A program made the position numbers and the translations under genes. Shown one piece after another: positions 18,331-28,364 of a stretch of 64,000 nucleotides of DNA. The notes below the pieces were generated by a model. It saw only the letters and a list, made by a program, of their open reading frames with translations. It did no database searches and was not told the origin of the DNA. The DNA comes from Andalucia godoyi (taxonomy: Eukaryota; Discoba; Jakobea; Jakobida; Andaluciidae): NCBI GenBank assembly GCA_009859145.1, contig VRVR01000020.1, positions 62,001-126,000 of the forward strand, in the 5' to 3' direction. Positions within the stretch are counted from its first letter, which is position 1. Every line of letters starts with the position of its first letter.

Positions 18331-20178
18331 TTAGTTCGTAGAAGAGAGATGCTGCTGAAAGGACGAAAGAAATGCTTCTTCAAATGATACAGGAGAACCT
18401 CGGGGATTTCCCAGAACACCAGCAACCAAGATTCCTACCTCAACGTCCAGTTCTCGAGCAAAGTCCGGAAGGCACCAATTCAGTAGATGGCGTCGAAGAC
18501 CGGTCCAGAATGGTGGTGTCTTGCCGAAACGCACTGCATAATGAAAAGACATTAATTGGATTCGGTAGGCATAGGCTCGACGAGTCATTCGGTGCGGAAG
18601 GCGCGTCTCCAAAACGTTATGTGCTGGATAATGTTGAAGAAACTCCGCATGCGATGCAAGTGCGCCGTCAAAAATCTTTCTCTTGAAATCACGATATCGA
18701 AAAGACGGAAGTTCCTCCTCGTCCAAGATCAATTCCAACTCCTTGGCCAACACAGCTTGCGGCAGCAGCTCTTCCAAAAATCCAGCGCCAAAAGAATCCG
18801 GAGAGAACATGGACGATGCAGCGTCGCGGGACGAGGACTGCGCCAAAGGAGGCGCATGACGTAGCTGGTTCTCAAAATCATCGGAAGTACGCATCAGGAT
18901 GGTCGATAGACGAATCGGTGCTGGAGGAGAACTGGCTGTTCTACGAGAAGAATGATGATGATGATGATGATGCTGATGGCTGCCGGCAAATTTGTTGTCA
19001 TCGGAACGGAACGGTGCACTTGTGTTTAGCGGCACGACTCCTTCTACAGAAATGGCGAGCTGAGGCGGCGCAGCAATCGTCTGGTGGTGCTGCTGATGTG
19101 GTTGCTGCTGCTGCATCGCTGGTCTAGGCGGACCATGGACATTCATCACAGTTCCCGAAGGATGAATCCCAGAAACTGCATTGTAGGACTGAATTGCATA
19201 GCCGGTTGCGGCATGTGGCGCCATCATAAACGGTTGGTTGTGATAATACGTTCCAGGATTGGGAACAGGAAACCCTGACATCGGTGGGTAGGAGAAATCT
19301 TGAAGAGACGGCGGGTGCCCCACACTGGGGATCCCTGATGACGGCGGCCCAAACATCAAGCCCGCTCGAAGATTGGGCATTGACTTGGCTCGAGCCCAAG
19401 CTGCAGCCGTGTTTTGTCGGAACATCTGGTATCGGTCCAGCCCAACAGACGGCCGATTGCTGGTATTCGCATCCAGTGCATTCGATGCAGGGCTTGACGA
19501 TGAAAAGTGCGTGCTTCGCAATCCAGCAGAATGATACGCAGGATCGCTGATATACTGTCCTTCCATCATGTTACCGCCTCCGCCACCACCGCTAACGCTA
19601 CTGCTACTGCTGACGTTGCTGCTGCTGCTGCTGCTGTTGTTGTTGTTGTTGTTGTTCTGCGGAACAGGGTTCTGAGGAAAGGACGAACGATCGGTTTGCA
19701 TGTATAGACTCTGGGGTGCATAGCTTGGTCCGGGCATCATCGTTGGTGCCGAACGCTCGAGAGTGGGACATGTAGCTTGTCTTGAAAAGTTGGAGCGAAA
19801 TGGCTGTCCAGAAAAGGGCCCAGTGTGATGATACCGTCTTTCCTCGTATCTGCTGGTTGCAGCATTTTCCAGTGAGTTACTATTCCCAGCAGCAGTGTAC
19901 ACAGCAGCACTCTCATTAGTTGTCAAATGCGAGGTACTACCCGGCGATCGTTCACGCTTCCGACTGGCCGTCGAAGCCGCGATCGAGTCTTCACCAAGGA
20001 GAGGCATCCCACGTCGGCTATCCGTGCCACTTGATGGCTGAGTCGGTATTGAAGGGTACATCGAACTCAGATTTCCAGTGCTAGCCATTCGACCCTGTTG
20101 ACGCAGAAGCCCTTCTGATTTTCTTACAACCTTTTTTCGGCTGACTGCGTTTGGATCATCTGCGGAATGTGGCTGCAT
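18331..20178 (-). CDS. Low-complexity protein with unrecognised C-terminal domain (paralogue A)
   Basis: 615 residues. The first about 450 are Ser/Asn/Gln/Pro/Gly-rich, with homopolymer runs (Asn, Ser, Gly) and a His run (QHHHHHHH). The last about 140 residues form a compact domain with ELELILDEEELPSFRYRDFK, then RLPHRMTRRAYAYRIQLM, then FGKTPPFWTGLRRHL and a CLPDFARELDVEVGI end. The same domain closes the protein at 31541-33712. I do not recognise the domain. Arg/Lys density and the low-complexity arm would suit an RNA- or DNA-binding or condensate protein, but that is a guess. Confidence 0.75.
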   Translation of the reverse strand: MQPHSADDPNAVSRKKVVRKSEGLLRQQGRMASTGNLSSMYPSIPTQPSSGTDSRRGMPLLGEDSIAASTASRKRERSPGSTSHLTTNESAAVYTAAGNSNSLENAATSRYEERRYHHTGPFSGQPFRSNFSRQATCPTLERSAPTMMPGPSYAPQSLYMQTDRSSFPQNPVPQNNNNNNNSSSSSSNVSSSSSVSGGGGGGNMMEGQYISDPAYHSAGLRSTHFSSSSPASNALDANTSNRPSVGLDRYQMFRQNTAAAWARAKSMPNLRAGLMFGPPSSGIPSVGHPPSLQDFSYPPMSGFPVPNPGTYYHNQPFMMAPHAATGYAIQSYNAVSGIHPSGTVMNVHGPPRPAMQQQQPHQQHHQTIAAPPQLAISVEGVVPLNTSAPFRSDDNKFAGSHQHHHHHHHSSRRTASSPPAPIRLSTILMRTSDDFENQLRHAPPLAQSSSRDAASSMFSPDSFGAGFLEELLPQAVLAKELELILDEEELPSFRYRDFKRKIFDGALASHAEFLQHYPAHNVLETRLPHRMTRRAYAYRIQLMSFHYAVRFGKTPPFWTGLRRHLLNWCLPDFARELDVEVGILVAGVLGNPRGSPVSFEEAFLSSFQQHLSSTN

Positions 20179-20662
20179 TTGCAGAAGAACAACAGCAGGT
20201 TCTTTTGACTTCTTTCCCTCCGAAAAGAAAGACGCAGACTTTCAAAATCGATACGCGAAGAACCCAAAATATTGATGTTCTCCTCGGTGCCAAAAAATGT
20301 ACAGAGAAACAGCAGGGGGGAGGCGAAACACGTGACACTGAACAAACACCAAACACAACAAAATAACAACCAGTACTAACAAGAACACAGAATCACGCCA
20401 CCTCTAGATAACGTAGAGCAAACTTCCGTTTCTACTTGTCTTGTTCTTGTTCTTGTTCTTCCTCTGCTTGTTCAGCTTCTACTTCTTCCTCTAAACAAGA
20501 GCACAATATGAGACACTGACAACAAGAGGAAGGAAGAAGAGAAACATAAGGGATCGGAAAGAAGAAAAAAGCTGACAGCAGAGAGTTTTGGATGTGTTGA
20601 GGAGCCGCGCAGTTCGCAGTATGCAGTTCCAGAGCTCGTAGCAACAAACAAACAAAAAAAGA
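20179..20662. other. Intergenic; possible acidic terminal exon
   Basis: On the minus strand an acceptor-like CTCTTGTTTAG (about 20495) precedes a short Glu/Gln-rich stretch ending at a stop at 20432. This could be a last exon or chance coding from a CTT-rich repeat. Nothing else recognised. Confidence 0.25.
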
Positions 20663-21821
20663 ATGTCAACAAGGAAGACGAAATCTCGAGCAGCTATGGA
20701 AAACCGGCTTCTCGCGGCAGGTCCTTGTGCGAAACTTGGAATATTATTATTGGACGGCGAGAGGGGGAAAGAGGGAAGGCAGCAATCGCGGTGCGAAGAT
20801 TTTCCTAGGGAAGTTACTGAGAAAACGCTGTTTCAAGTAGAGAACCCTCAGTCAAACTGTTTCAAGGAGGACCTGAGCACATCCAGCATAGACGCGCACG
20901 GCAAGCATCAGAGCAGGATGTGTCAACAATTGCTGCGTGCTCGTGTCGCTGGGCAAGCATTCTCGGAGAAAGACCACCGTGGAACAACGGACCAATCGGG
21001 GCATTCTGGAAACCATCCGCGAGTGCTCGTATGCCCCTCAAGTCCTTCAATGCTATGCGAGCATACTCTGGAGGGCGTCAGGGGAGATGCAAATCGAAGC
21101 GCAGGGATCGTATGCAAGCAGAAGGAGGGTTCGGATGGGCGGCCGTCCAGTCTTTCGGCACACAACCCAAGCAGCGAAACATCAATGGGGTGGCGCGATG
21201 AGGACAGTTGCCAGCTGAACATGGTGGGCAGAGATTAACTCGGGGGAAAGTCTGATGGCCCCTGGCGTTCGTTTGCCACTACGGAACGGACAAAACAATG
21301 CAAAACCGATGTGCGAGGAAAAGCGAATAACTGCGGGATGTCAATCACTGGGTTTCCCCTTTGTCGTAGCGCACGCTCCGCCTAATCGACGATGCCAAGC
21401 GGACAACGTGCAGAGGCGGCAAGTCGGCGGGAGGGCACAGATGGTGCAGACTGCTCCGACTCGTCTCAAGTCCACTCGGCCAACTCCGGTTGCGCCCTCT
21501 GCCAGGGCACGCCTGTTCGAACACCCAGTGACCCAAAGCATTTCCCAGTTCCTCGCACGACAAGCCAAAATCAAGCTGCAGCACTCGTCCCCGCAGCATT
21601 CCACCTGCGACACCCAAAGTGTAGCAACCCGCAAGCTGAGAAGTGAGGGTCTGGAGCCTGGAGCCTGGAGCCTGGAGCCTGGGAGCCCAGTGGACAGCAG
21701 GGCACCGGCCTCTAGGATGATTGCCCCAAGACGCACACATTCGCGCACAAAAGCAACAGCAAAAGCAACAGCAAAAGCAAAAGCAAAAGGTAACATCATA
21801 AATATGTTTACCACTTGTTAG
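20663..21821 (+). CDS. Unresolved, probably spliced gene of unknown function
   Basis: An open frame starts at an ATG at 20663 (MSTRKTKSRAAMENRLL) and runs 191 codons to 21238 with plausible polar, Ser-rich composition. A second frame is open 21255-21821, and the first frame resumes at about 21392-21646 with equally plausible sequence (SQVHSANSGCALCQGTP). I could not settle exon borders. A heptamer repeat (GGAGCCT, about 21655-21685) and a Lys/Thr/Ala-coding AGCAA(C/A) run mark the 3' end. No homologue recognised; part may be non-coding. Confidence 0.3.
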
Positions 21822-22033
21822 ATGGTTTTTCCTCAGTATTTATTTACTATCTGATTCATTACCAATTGACCAAACAAACACACGCAAAAACACCACAACA
21901 GCGACACAGGTAGACACACAAAAACATAATCGAGACGAAAACGTCCAGTACTAAAAACCGAAAACGTTCCAAAGAGAGAGCATCCCAACGAAAAAACAAA
22001 ACCCCAAACCAGTTTTCTAGATTCGTCTTCTAC

Positions 22034-23068
22034 TTACAGATTCTTGATGACATGGTTGGTGAATTCCGAGCAGGTAGAGTTACCACCAAGATCCTTGGTC
22101 TTGACGGATCCCTTGAGCGTCTTGAGGACTGCGTTCTCGATCTGATCGGCGTGTGTCTTGAGTCCAAGGTGTCGCAACATCATAGCACCGGAAAAGAGAA
22201 GAGCGGATGGATTGGCAAGGTCCTTTCCGGCAATATCCGGGGCAGTTCCGTGTACAGCCTCGAACAACACAGCCTTCTGCCCGTAGTTTGAGGACGCAGT
22301 AAGACCAAGGCCTCCGATCAGGCCAGCCGCAAGATCCGAAACGATGTCACCGTACAAGTTTGGCAACACCATCACATCAAACTTGGTGGGATCCTGAACC
22401 AGCATCATGCATGTTGCATCAATGATCCTCTCGTCATACGTAATCTGCGGATACTCCTTGGCAACCTTTCTGCAGCATTCCAGAAACAGTCCATCGGTAA
22501 GCTTCATAATGTTCGCCTTGTGAATCGCGCTTACCTTCTTGCGACCATTTGCAACTGCGTACTCGAATGCATATTTTGCAATACGAGTCGATGCCTTTTC
22601 CGTGATAATCTTCAGCGAAATATTCACACCATCCGTAATCACCGCCTCCTGACCGGCATACAAGTCCTCCGTGTTCTCGCGCACAATCACAATATCCACC
22701 TTTTCATATCGTGTAGGCACGGCAGCAATCGTCTTTGCAGGACGCACATTTGCGTAGATGTCCAGAGTTTGCCGGAGCGTCACATTCAGTGATTTGTGGC
22801 CCTTTCCAATCGGAGTCGCAGTCGGTCCCTTCAGGCAGACCCCGGTCCGAAGCACCGAATCCAGAGCCTCCTTTGTAATCAGAGACCCAGTCCGCTCGGC
22901 AGCCTCAGCCCCAACGTCATACGTGTCCCACACCACCGGAACACTGGCTGCAGTAAACACCTTCTGGAGCGCAGACGAGATCTCACGCCCTATTCCATCA
23001 CCTGGAAACAACGTTACCGTCCGCGAGCCTGCTGCTACTGCTGTCGAGAAAAGGCGCCGAGAAATCAT
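22034..23068 (-). CDS. Mitochondrial NAD-type isocitrate dehydrogenase
   Basis: 344 residues. Oxidative decarboxylation of isocitrate to 2-oxoglutarate in the TCA cycle. The N terminus [14 protein letters not shown] is an Arg/Ser presequence for mitochondria. The core shows [11 protein letters not shown], the substrate loop [30 protein letters not shown], the [10 protein letters not shown] helix, the metal-binding Asp segment [15 protein letters not shown], and [13 protein letters not shown], with a Tyr-free NAD-type adenine loop. The ENTEDLYAG segment differs from the ENTEGEYS of animal and yeast IDH3 and looks more like single-subunit bacterial-type enzymes. So this could be a homomeric enzyme rather than one subunit of a heteromer. 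A related decarboxylating dehydrogenase cannot be fully excluded. Confidence 0.88.
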   Translation of the reverse strand: MISRRLFSTAVAAGSRTVTLFPGDGIGREISSALQKVFTAASVPVVWDTYDVGAEAAERTGSLITKEALDSVLRTGVCLKGPTATPIGKGHKSLNVTLRQTLDIYANVRPAKTIAAVPTRYEKVDIVIVRENTEDLYAGQEAVITDGVNISLKIITEKASTRIAKYAFEYAVANGRKKVSAIHKANIMKLTDGLFLECCRKVAKEYPQITYDERIIDATCMMLVQDPTKFDVMVLPNLYGDIVSDLAAGLIGGLGLTASSNYGQKAVLFEAVHGTAPDIAGKDLANPSALLFSGAMMLRHLGLKTHADQIENAVLKTLKGSVKTKDLGGNSTCSEFTNHVIKNL

Positions 23069-23602
23069 CGTGAATGTCTCTGTCTCTGTTTCTCGCTTTC
23101 TCTATTCTTAGCTTGCCTTTTTTTTTTTTTTTTTTTTTTTGGTTTGGCTGTTTGTTTGTGTGCGTGGGCACGTATTAATTATAACGTATTTTTAAAAAAC
23201 AAAATGCTGAAAAAAGATGCGTTGAAAATTAAAATTACTAAAATAATTATAATAAACAGAACGAAAATACGACGAATGGACTTTGAGTTTGACGATTTCG
23301 ACTGACAGTGGGGTTAGCGTTTAGAGTATGGATGGAAGAGGCCAGTTGGAGTGGTTAGGATTTTGGGACAAATTATGCAACTTGAAAAGGCGAAAAAAGG
23401 AGAGAGAGACAGAGAGAGAGGGTTGTGTCAGTTGATGGGTGTGAGGACTGAGGGCTAGTGTCGCAGAGTGTCAGAGCAGAGGCTGTCATCTGGAGATTCC
23501 GCTCGTCAGTCATCATCGATCATCATCGGCTAAAAGATGTCACCCAAGACAGATCGAAGCCGCATGTTTTTTTTTTGTTTTTTAACTTGGGGCGAGTACC
23601 AA

Positions 23603-23981
23603 CTCTTCAATGCAGATTGCTCTGCAGTCAAAGAGTCATCGCAGCCAACATATTACCCAATCGATTCAACATTCGAAAGATGAGCATTGGAGGAAACAGA
23701 ATGTGGTCGGCGGCGTTGCGCATTGTGTCTGACGACGCTTTTGCCCTTGCTTCTTCTTGTTCTCTGACTTGAAAAAGCGCATTCCGAACGCAAATCGATC
23801 GCATCTTCGTGATTTGATGATCCTCAGCTTGCTCAGCAAGTTGCGACGAGGGGAGAATCAACGGATTTCTTGGTTCTCGGTATCTTCGGGCATGGTCGAT
23901 TTGCGTTTGTTGGGAAGATCCCTCTTTGGAGCCATGAGATGATTTGTCTTTGTCCCTGATGAAAGGTGCTGCTTGAGGGTT
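23603..23981. repeat. 379-bp duplicated block, copy 1
   Basis: Matches 57527-57905 base for base except for two substitutions (near 23729 and 23850). Weaker similarity continues upstream from about 23511. On the minus strand both copies keep a frame of about 75 codons ending NMLAAMTL, and an overlapping frame MAPKRDLPNKRKSTMPEDTE. One may be the exon of a small basic protein. No transposase, terminal repeats or target-site duplication seen. Confidence 0.95.
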
Positions 23982-24250
23982 CGATTATAAAACACAAACA
24001 AACAGAAAGTGGTGGAAAGAAAAGAAAACGTTGACTGCGGTGAGAGAATCCTCAAAGCTGTCAACCGTAGTCACACAGACGCCCTGTTTAGTTTGTAGCC
24101 CGGTAGCCTACAGCAGTTTTGCGTTTTTCCATTCTTCTCTCAGCTCGTATCTACGGCAGCCGGACTCCTCTGGTCTCGGTTACGTTTTCAAGTCCCAACG
24201 CTCACATTAAAATATGCAGAACCACACGTTCTTTCTTTTAATCAGCACCA

Positions 24251-24302
24251 TCTTCTTCTTCTTCTTCTTCTTCTTCTTCTTCTTCTTCTTCTTCTTCTTC
24301 TC
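24251..24302. repeat. (TTC)n microsatellite
   Basis: About seventeen TTC units, about 130 bp upstream of the next start codon. Confidence 0.97.
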
Positions 24303-24434
24303 CTCAACACGACGTTCTATCCGACAACACGGAAAAACGCGCAGAGACTGCAAGCTAGAAAGAGAAAGCTGTTTGTGCATGCGTGCGTGCGTGGGTGTTC
24401 AACGGAAAAAGGAGGACAGTTCGGTTGCTTTTCG

Positions 24435-26717
24435 ATGCTGACACGCGATGTGCTATCGAGCCATGCAGAACAGCTTGGCGATTCTGGGTACCTGTCGGCC
24501 CCAAATGAGCCGTACAAGGCATTCGGAGGACATCCGGTGGACGACCATAGGCTGCTAGCCGGGGTTTCAAAGCACATTAAGCTCAAAAATGCAAAGCAGA
24601 ACGGCCGGAACCGATCAAAGTCCATGCTGTCGGACTACTTACCGATATCTCCAAGCGTTGGAAATGAGCAGCGAGAGCGCGAAGAGTCGGGCAGCCCAAC
24701 GGTCGAAAACACCCGCCTTGAGATGCCACTCGATAAAAGTTCCATCAAGGCCGGGTTTCGAAGCACGAGTCAGCTGTCGACGGGGACCAAAAAGCGGTCG
24801 ATCCCCATGGTGGAAAGCCTCAAGACATCGACGCTGGACACGACGAATCTTACATTCTTTATGGAGGCTCCCCCGTTTGGATGCGAGCTGGAAAGAAGAA
24901 AGGTTGTGTTTCCGCAGAATGCCATCCATGAAAGCACAAAGAAGCTCGGACTGGTCAAGAAGGGCTTCACGTTCATGGAGAATGTTGAGCGGGATATCGT
25001 GCTCGAGGAATTGCTACCTCGAATGCCGCTTAAGCAGGTTACAGCAACACGTCCGAATATTCTTGCAACGGTTGGTTATGTGAACAAGGCTGTCGGAATT
25101 TTCAAAAGAAAACAGTCGCAGGGTGCAGATCCGTCGAAAAGACCAGCACAGCCAGCTGTGGACAGCAAGAACACACAAAAGAAGCCAGGAGGCCTGCTCA
25201 AAATTATGCAGAATAGTCTTGGAAGCGGGGGCTCTCCTCCTCCCGCTGGGAATTCAAGTCCAACAACTCCGCATGTGGAGGTTTCTGGAGAATTCAAGCC
25301 ACGTGCAGACGCGGTCATTGAGCAAATCCACAAGGAAGTCGAAGAAATTCAGGATCCAAACATGACCAAAATTCGAAGAACTGCTTTAAAATGGGAGCTG
25401 ATTTTCGAGAAGCTCCGCAAGAATCCCGCTGGAGACAGCGAGAAATCGCTGTCCCCGGGGAGTACGCAGGATGGGAACGACGGATTCGCATTCAGAAACT
25501 CTTCCTTGATGATCGGACGGCGATCCTCCATTGCCGTCGACACATCCGCTTCATCGTCCTTTGGAAGATCCAGTTCGTCACTCGGTGGGCCGTCCGACGA
25601 CCTGAAAAAGTCATCCAGCTTCCTTCGCGGAACAGCAGCACTGATCACACTATCCCGGTCTCAGTCCAGCTTGAGCGGATCCATCTCAAAATCCAAAAAA
25701 AAGAGCAGCGACAGCCGACCGTGGTTCATGACCGAAGTTGGGGAGACATCCGGAAGTGACTCGGACCTGGACACCGACACCGACCCGGCCACCGACCCGG
25801 AAGCCGAGCTCAAGTCAAAGTCCCGACCGCTGACTGCCATGTCCACCACCGACGGAGAGCCCGTGTCCCTAGAAAGCACCTTTCCGTCGATCCGAGAAAT
25901 GCGAAAGGAGATTTCGAGAAGACGACATATGATGCCATACGATCTGCAGGCCTCGCTACAGCGTGCACGTCTCAGAAATGAGACGTCTGAGCTGCTTGCG
26001 ATGCGAGAACAACAGTTCTCAGAATGCTGCCACTCCGTTGCTCGGCTGTCAATGATTGTGAAAGACGCGGAAAGGCATGGCAGGATATATGCGCACATCC
26101 GACGTTTGCCGATGCAGAAAGTTCCATTGTGGCAACGCATGTCCAAGCTCCAGAGACAACAGATTGAAAAGATGGAGCGGGTGTGTACATTTTGGGCTCG
26201 GTTTCTGGAGTGGGCAGACCACGCACGACTGCCCACCGTTATGCGGCTCCACGACTTCTGCAACAGTCTGCGGTTGAAACTGTGCCAGCAGGATAGCGAG
26301 ATGAACAAGGATCTGTTGCTCTGGTGTATGGACAGTGGCGGAGTCGACACTGTGGAGAACCGAGAATCCTACAAGGTGCTCCAGTTTGTTCGCAAAGAAT
26401 GCAACGTCAACGAGTACGAACTCATCCTTGAGATTGAAAGACGGGGATGGCGCCTTCCGATGGAGCTAAAGAGCAAGAAGAGAGCCCTGCGGTACCAGTT
26501 TGGCAGAGTGGACAAGGTGGAGAAGCCCGGCGTCGACAGTCCACCATCTCCGACCAACCTCAGCTCCAGTGCCGCTGCATTGCGCATGAGTCCTGTTGCC
26601 GCTCGGTCTGGAGATCTGTCGCTTCTGAACCCGCGTCAGCGGTCACTCTCCAACAGCTCCCTGGCGAGCATGAACCCCCCCTTTTCAGCATCGAAGACGT
26701 TCGTCCCCATTTCGTGA
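24435..26717 (+). CDS. 760-residue protein of unknown function
   Basis: The first in-frame ATG gives MLTRDVLSSHAEQLG; the frame is open upstream only without ATG. The N-terminal third is polar with a conserved-looking stretch (FMEAPPFGCELERRKVVF, residues about 138-155). The middle is Ser-rich and contains an Asp/Thr/Pro repeat (SDLDTDTDPATDPE). The C-terminal third (about residues 485-705) is helical and probably a folded domain: SIREMRKEISRRRHM, RMSKLQRQQIEKMERVCTFW, and the Trp-containing LILEIERRGWRLPMELK. No motif lets me assign a function. It converges with the IQ-protein gene. Confidence 0.7.
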   Translation: MLTRDVLSSHAEQLGDSGYLSAPNEPYKAFGGHPVDDHRLLAGVSKHIKLKNAKQNGRNRSKSMLSDYLPISPSVGNEQREREESGSPTVENTRLEMPLDKSSIKAGFRSTSQLSTGTKKRSIPMVESLKTSTLDTTNLTFFMEAPPFGCELERRKVVFPQNAIHESTKKLGLVKKGFTFMENVERDIVLEELLPRMPLKQVTATRPNILATVGYVNKAVGIFKRKQSQGADPSKRPAQPAVDSKNTQKKPGGLLKIMQNSLGSGGSPPPAGNSSPTTPHVEVSGEFKPRADAVIEQIHKEVEEIQDPNMTKIRRTALKWELIFEKLRKNPAGDSEKSLSPGSTQDGNDGFAFRNSSLMIGRRSSIAVDTSASSSFGRSSSSLGGPSDDLKKSSSFLRGTAALITLSRSQSSLSGSISKSKKKSSDSRPWFMTEVGETSGSDSDLDTDTDPATDPEAELKSKSRPLTAMSTTDGEPVSLESTFPSIREMRKEISRRRHMMPYDLQASLQRARLRNETSELLAMREQQFSECCHSVARLSMIVKDAERHGRIYAHIRRLPMQKVPLWQRMSKLQRQQIEKMERVCTFWARFLEWADHARLPTVMRLHDFCNSLRLKLCQQDSEMNKDLLLWCMDSGGVDTVENRESYKVLQFVRKECNVNEYELILEIERRGWRLPMELKSKKRALRYQFGRVDKVEKPGVDSPPSPTNLSSSAAALRMSPVAARSGDLSLLNPRQRSLSNSSLASMNPPFSASKTFVPIS

Positions 26718-26843
26718 TCCGTCGCGGACACACGAACATGATCAAGAGTAATGAAGAAAATACATATCACACTGTACTGCACACACACTTCATACATCAA
26801 TTTAAAAAACATTATAAAGACTCCTTTTCTCCCAGTGTCCAAT

Positions 26844-27971
26844 TTACTTTCCCTTTTTCCCTGATTTCCCCCCTTTCTTATCCTTTCCGCCCTTCTTTTG
26901 CGGAGGATGCCGAACCCGATATCCCCTCCACAGCGCCTGAATCGTCGTAGCGGCATCGGCCTGTCTCTGCAACTCCACAAGCACGGCTTCCTCGGCTTCC
27001 TCTCGTCTCCTTTGCTCCTCTTCCCTCTTTTCGCGAGCAGCATCAAACTTTGCGAGCTCCTCTTCCAAAAACTCAACTCGGGGGGCATCCGCAGAAATTG
27101 CATTGGACAGCATGTCGAGCTCTCCCGCCAGCTTCTCCATCTCACCATCATACTTTGAAATCCAAGCCTGGATCTCCTGGTAGAGCTTGTAGTTCTTCTT
27201 GCGAAGCTGCGTTTCCTCTTCCTTGTGCTCTTCCTTCATCTTTGAAAGCTCCTTTTCAAGAGACTCTATCCTTGACTTAAGCTGGTCAAGAGTCGACCCA
27301 AATCTGGCTTCGCTGTCATTCTTCCTCGAATCTGCACCGCTGACAATCTTGCTCTTTGCATCCCCCGACGAGACCTTGACCTTCTCCATCTCGAGCTCAA
27401 GCCGTGAAATTTCAGAATCCTTCTCATAGATCGTGGACTCGCCTTGCTGACGCTCCGCCTCCAAATCTGCCTGCAATGCCTTCAAATCCCCTCCGGCTTG
27501 CCTGTACCGCGCCACCGTATCTCTCAGCTCCTCGTCCTTTGTGCGAGCTTCTTCTGCAGTGGAAAGCAGACTTTCTTTGCTCAGATCCACCAGCTTCTCA
27601 AACGTCGAAATAAAATTCAAAAGACCATCGGAACTGGGAACATTGTAATACGCTTGGAACTTTGCAAGTCGCAATTCCCGAAGCAAAACGCGCGTTGAGA
27701 ACCGAACATCATCAATTTTGGTCTGGATTTCTTGTTTTCCAACGTTTTTCGTCGTATCTTTGTGAAACGTAAGTGCATCCGTCACATTTGACTCGAGCGT
27801 AGCATGTGAATCAAGAGACTCCACAATATGCGAATCAAGATTCTGGAAAAGATCAGGCCGAAATGCTGTATGCGAAGGAATCACAGACGCAATCTTCAAA
27901 TCATCAAGCGCTTCTCGAAGAACTGCCAACGTCCGATGCGCTTCCGCAGCAATCGCAGGGTTCACCGCCAT
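26844..27971 (-). CDS. IQ-motif coiled-coil protein, DRC10/IQCD-like
   Basis: 375 residues. The N-terminal about 100 residues are helical (RTLAVLREALDDLKIASVIP). A long coiled coil spans about 130-340, then one IQ motif (ATTIQALWRGYRVR, about residue 345) near the C terminus and a Lys/Gly-rich tail. Length, single C-terminal IQ and domain order fit dynein regulatory complex subunit 10 (IQCD), with subunit 9 (IQCG) as an alternative. These sit in the nexin link of motile axonemes; the IQ motif binds calmodulin. The call rests on architecture and partial N-terminal resemblance, not on a diagnostic motif. Confidence 0.6.
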   Translation of the reverse strand: MAVNPAIAAEAHRTLAVLREALDDLKIASVIPSHTAFRPDLFQNLDSHIVESLDSHATLESNVTDALTFHKDTTKNVGKQEIQTKIDDVRFSTRVLLRELRLAKFQAYYNVPSSDGLLNFISTFEKLVDLSKESLLSTAEEARTKDEELRDTVARYRQAGGDLKALQADLEAERQQGESTIYEKDSEISRLELEMEKVKVSSGDAKSKIVSGADSRKNDSEARFGSTLDQLKSRIESLEKELSKMKEEHKEEETQLRKKNYKLYQEIQAWISKYDGEMEKLAGELDMLSNAISADAPRVEFLEEELAKFDAAREKREEEQRRREEAEEAVLVELQRQADAATTIQALWRGYRVRHPPQKKGGKDKKGGKSGKKGK

Positions 27972-28364
27972 TTCCTAATGATCCACAACGCACCACCGAA
28001 ACAAATACAAAAATATTCAAAGCAAATTATAAAACAAAAACATAAACAGAATTATCGGCGGCAGAAAAACGAAAGAAACGGTTTTTATCTACAGCTGCGC
28101 AAAAAAAAAAAAGACTTTAAAGTTTCGGGGCCTTGAGACTTGAGACTTGAGACTTGCGACTTGCGACTTGCGACGTCATTCCCCGATTTTTCCCCCGATT
28201 TCCCCAGCTTTGGTATCTTCTTTTCATTCGGTAATTCATAATCTGAATAGCAACAAGGTGCGAGAGTATTTATTAAATTTTAGTTTCTGTGTGTCTCTTT
28301 GTACGGCACTTTTGCAGAGTGTTGTGACCACGCCTTGCCCGCTCTCCCCCTCCCAAAGTAAGGG
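27972..28364. other. Divergent spacer with 7-8-bp tandem repeat
   Basis: Near 28130-28172 there is a run of GAGACTT/GCGACTT units. Otherwise only AT-rich sequence between two divergent genes. Confidence 0.6.

Larger units (their letters stand above)
23069..24434. other. Long intergenic region with duplicated block
   Basis: Contains a 23-base T run (about 23118-23140), the 379-bp duplicated block described separately, a TTC microsatellite and unremarkable AT-rich sequence. No confident gene. Confidence 0.6.

Noticed and set aside
23960-23985. GGTTCGA-like tRNA B-box in the duplicated block
   Set aside because: No matching A-box, no cloverleaf arms; the second copy carries GGTTTTGA instead.
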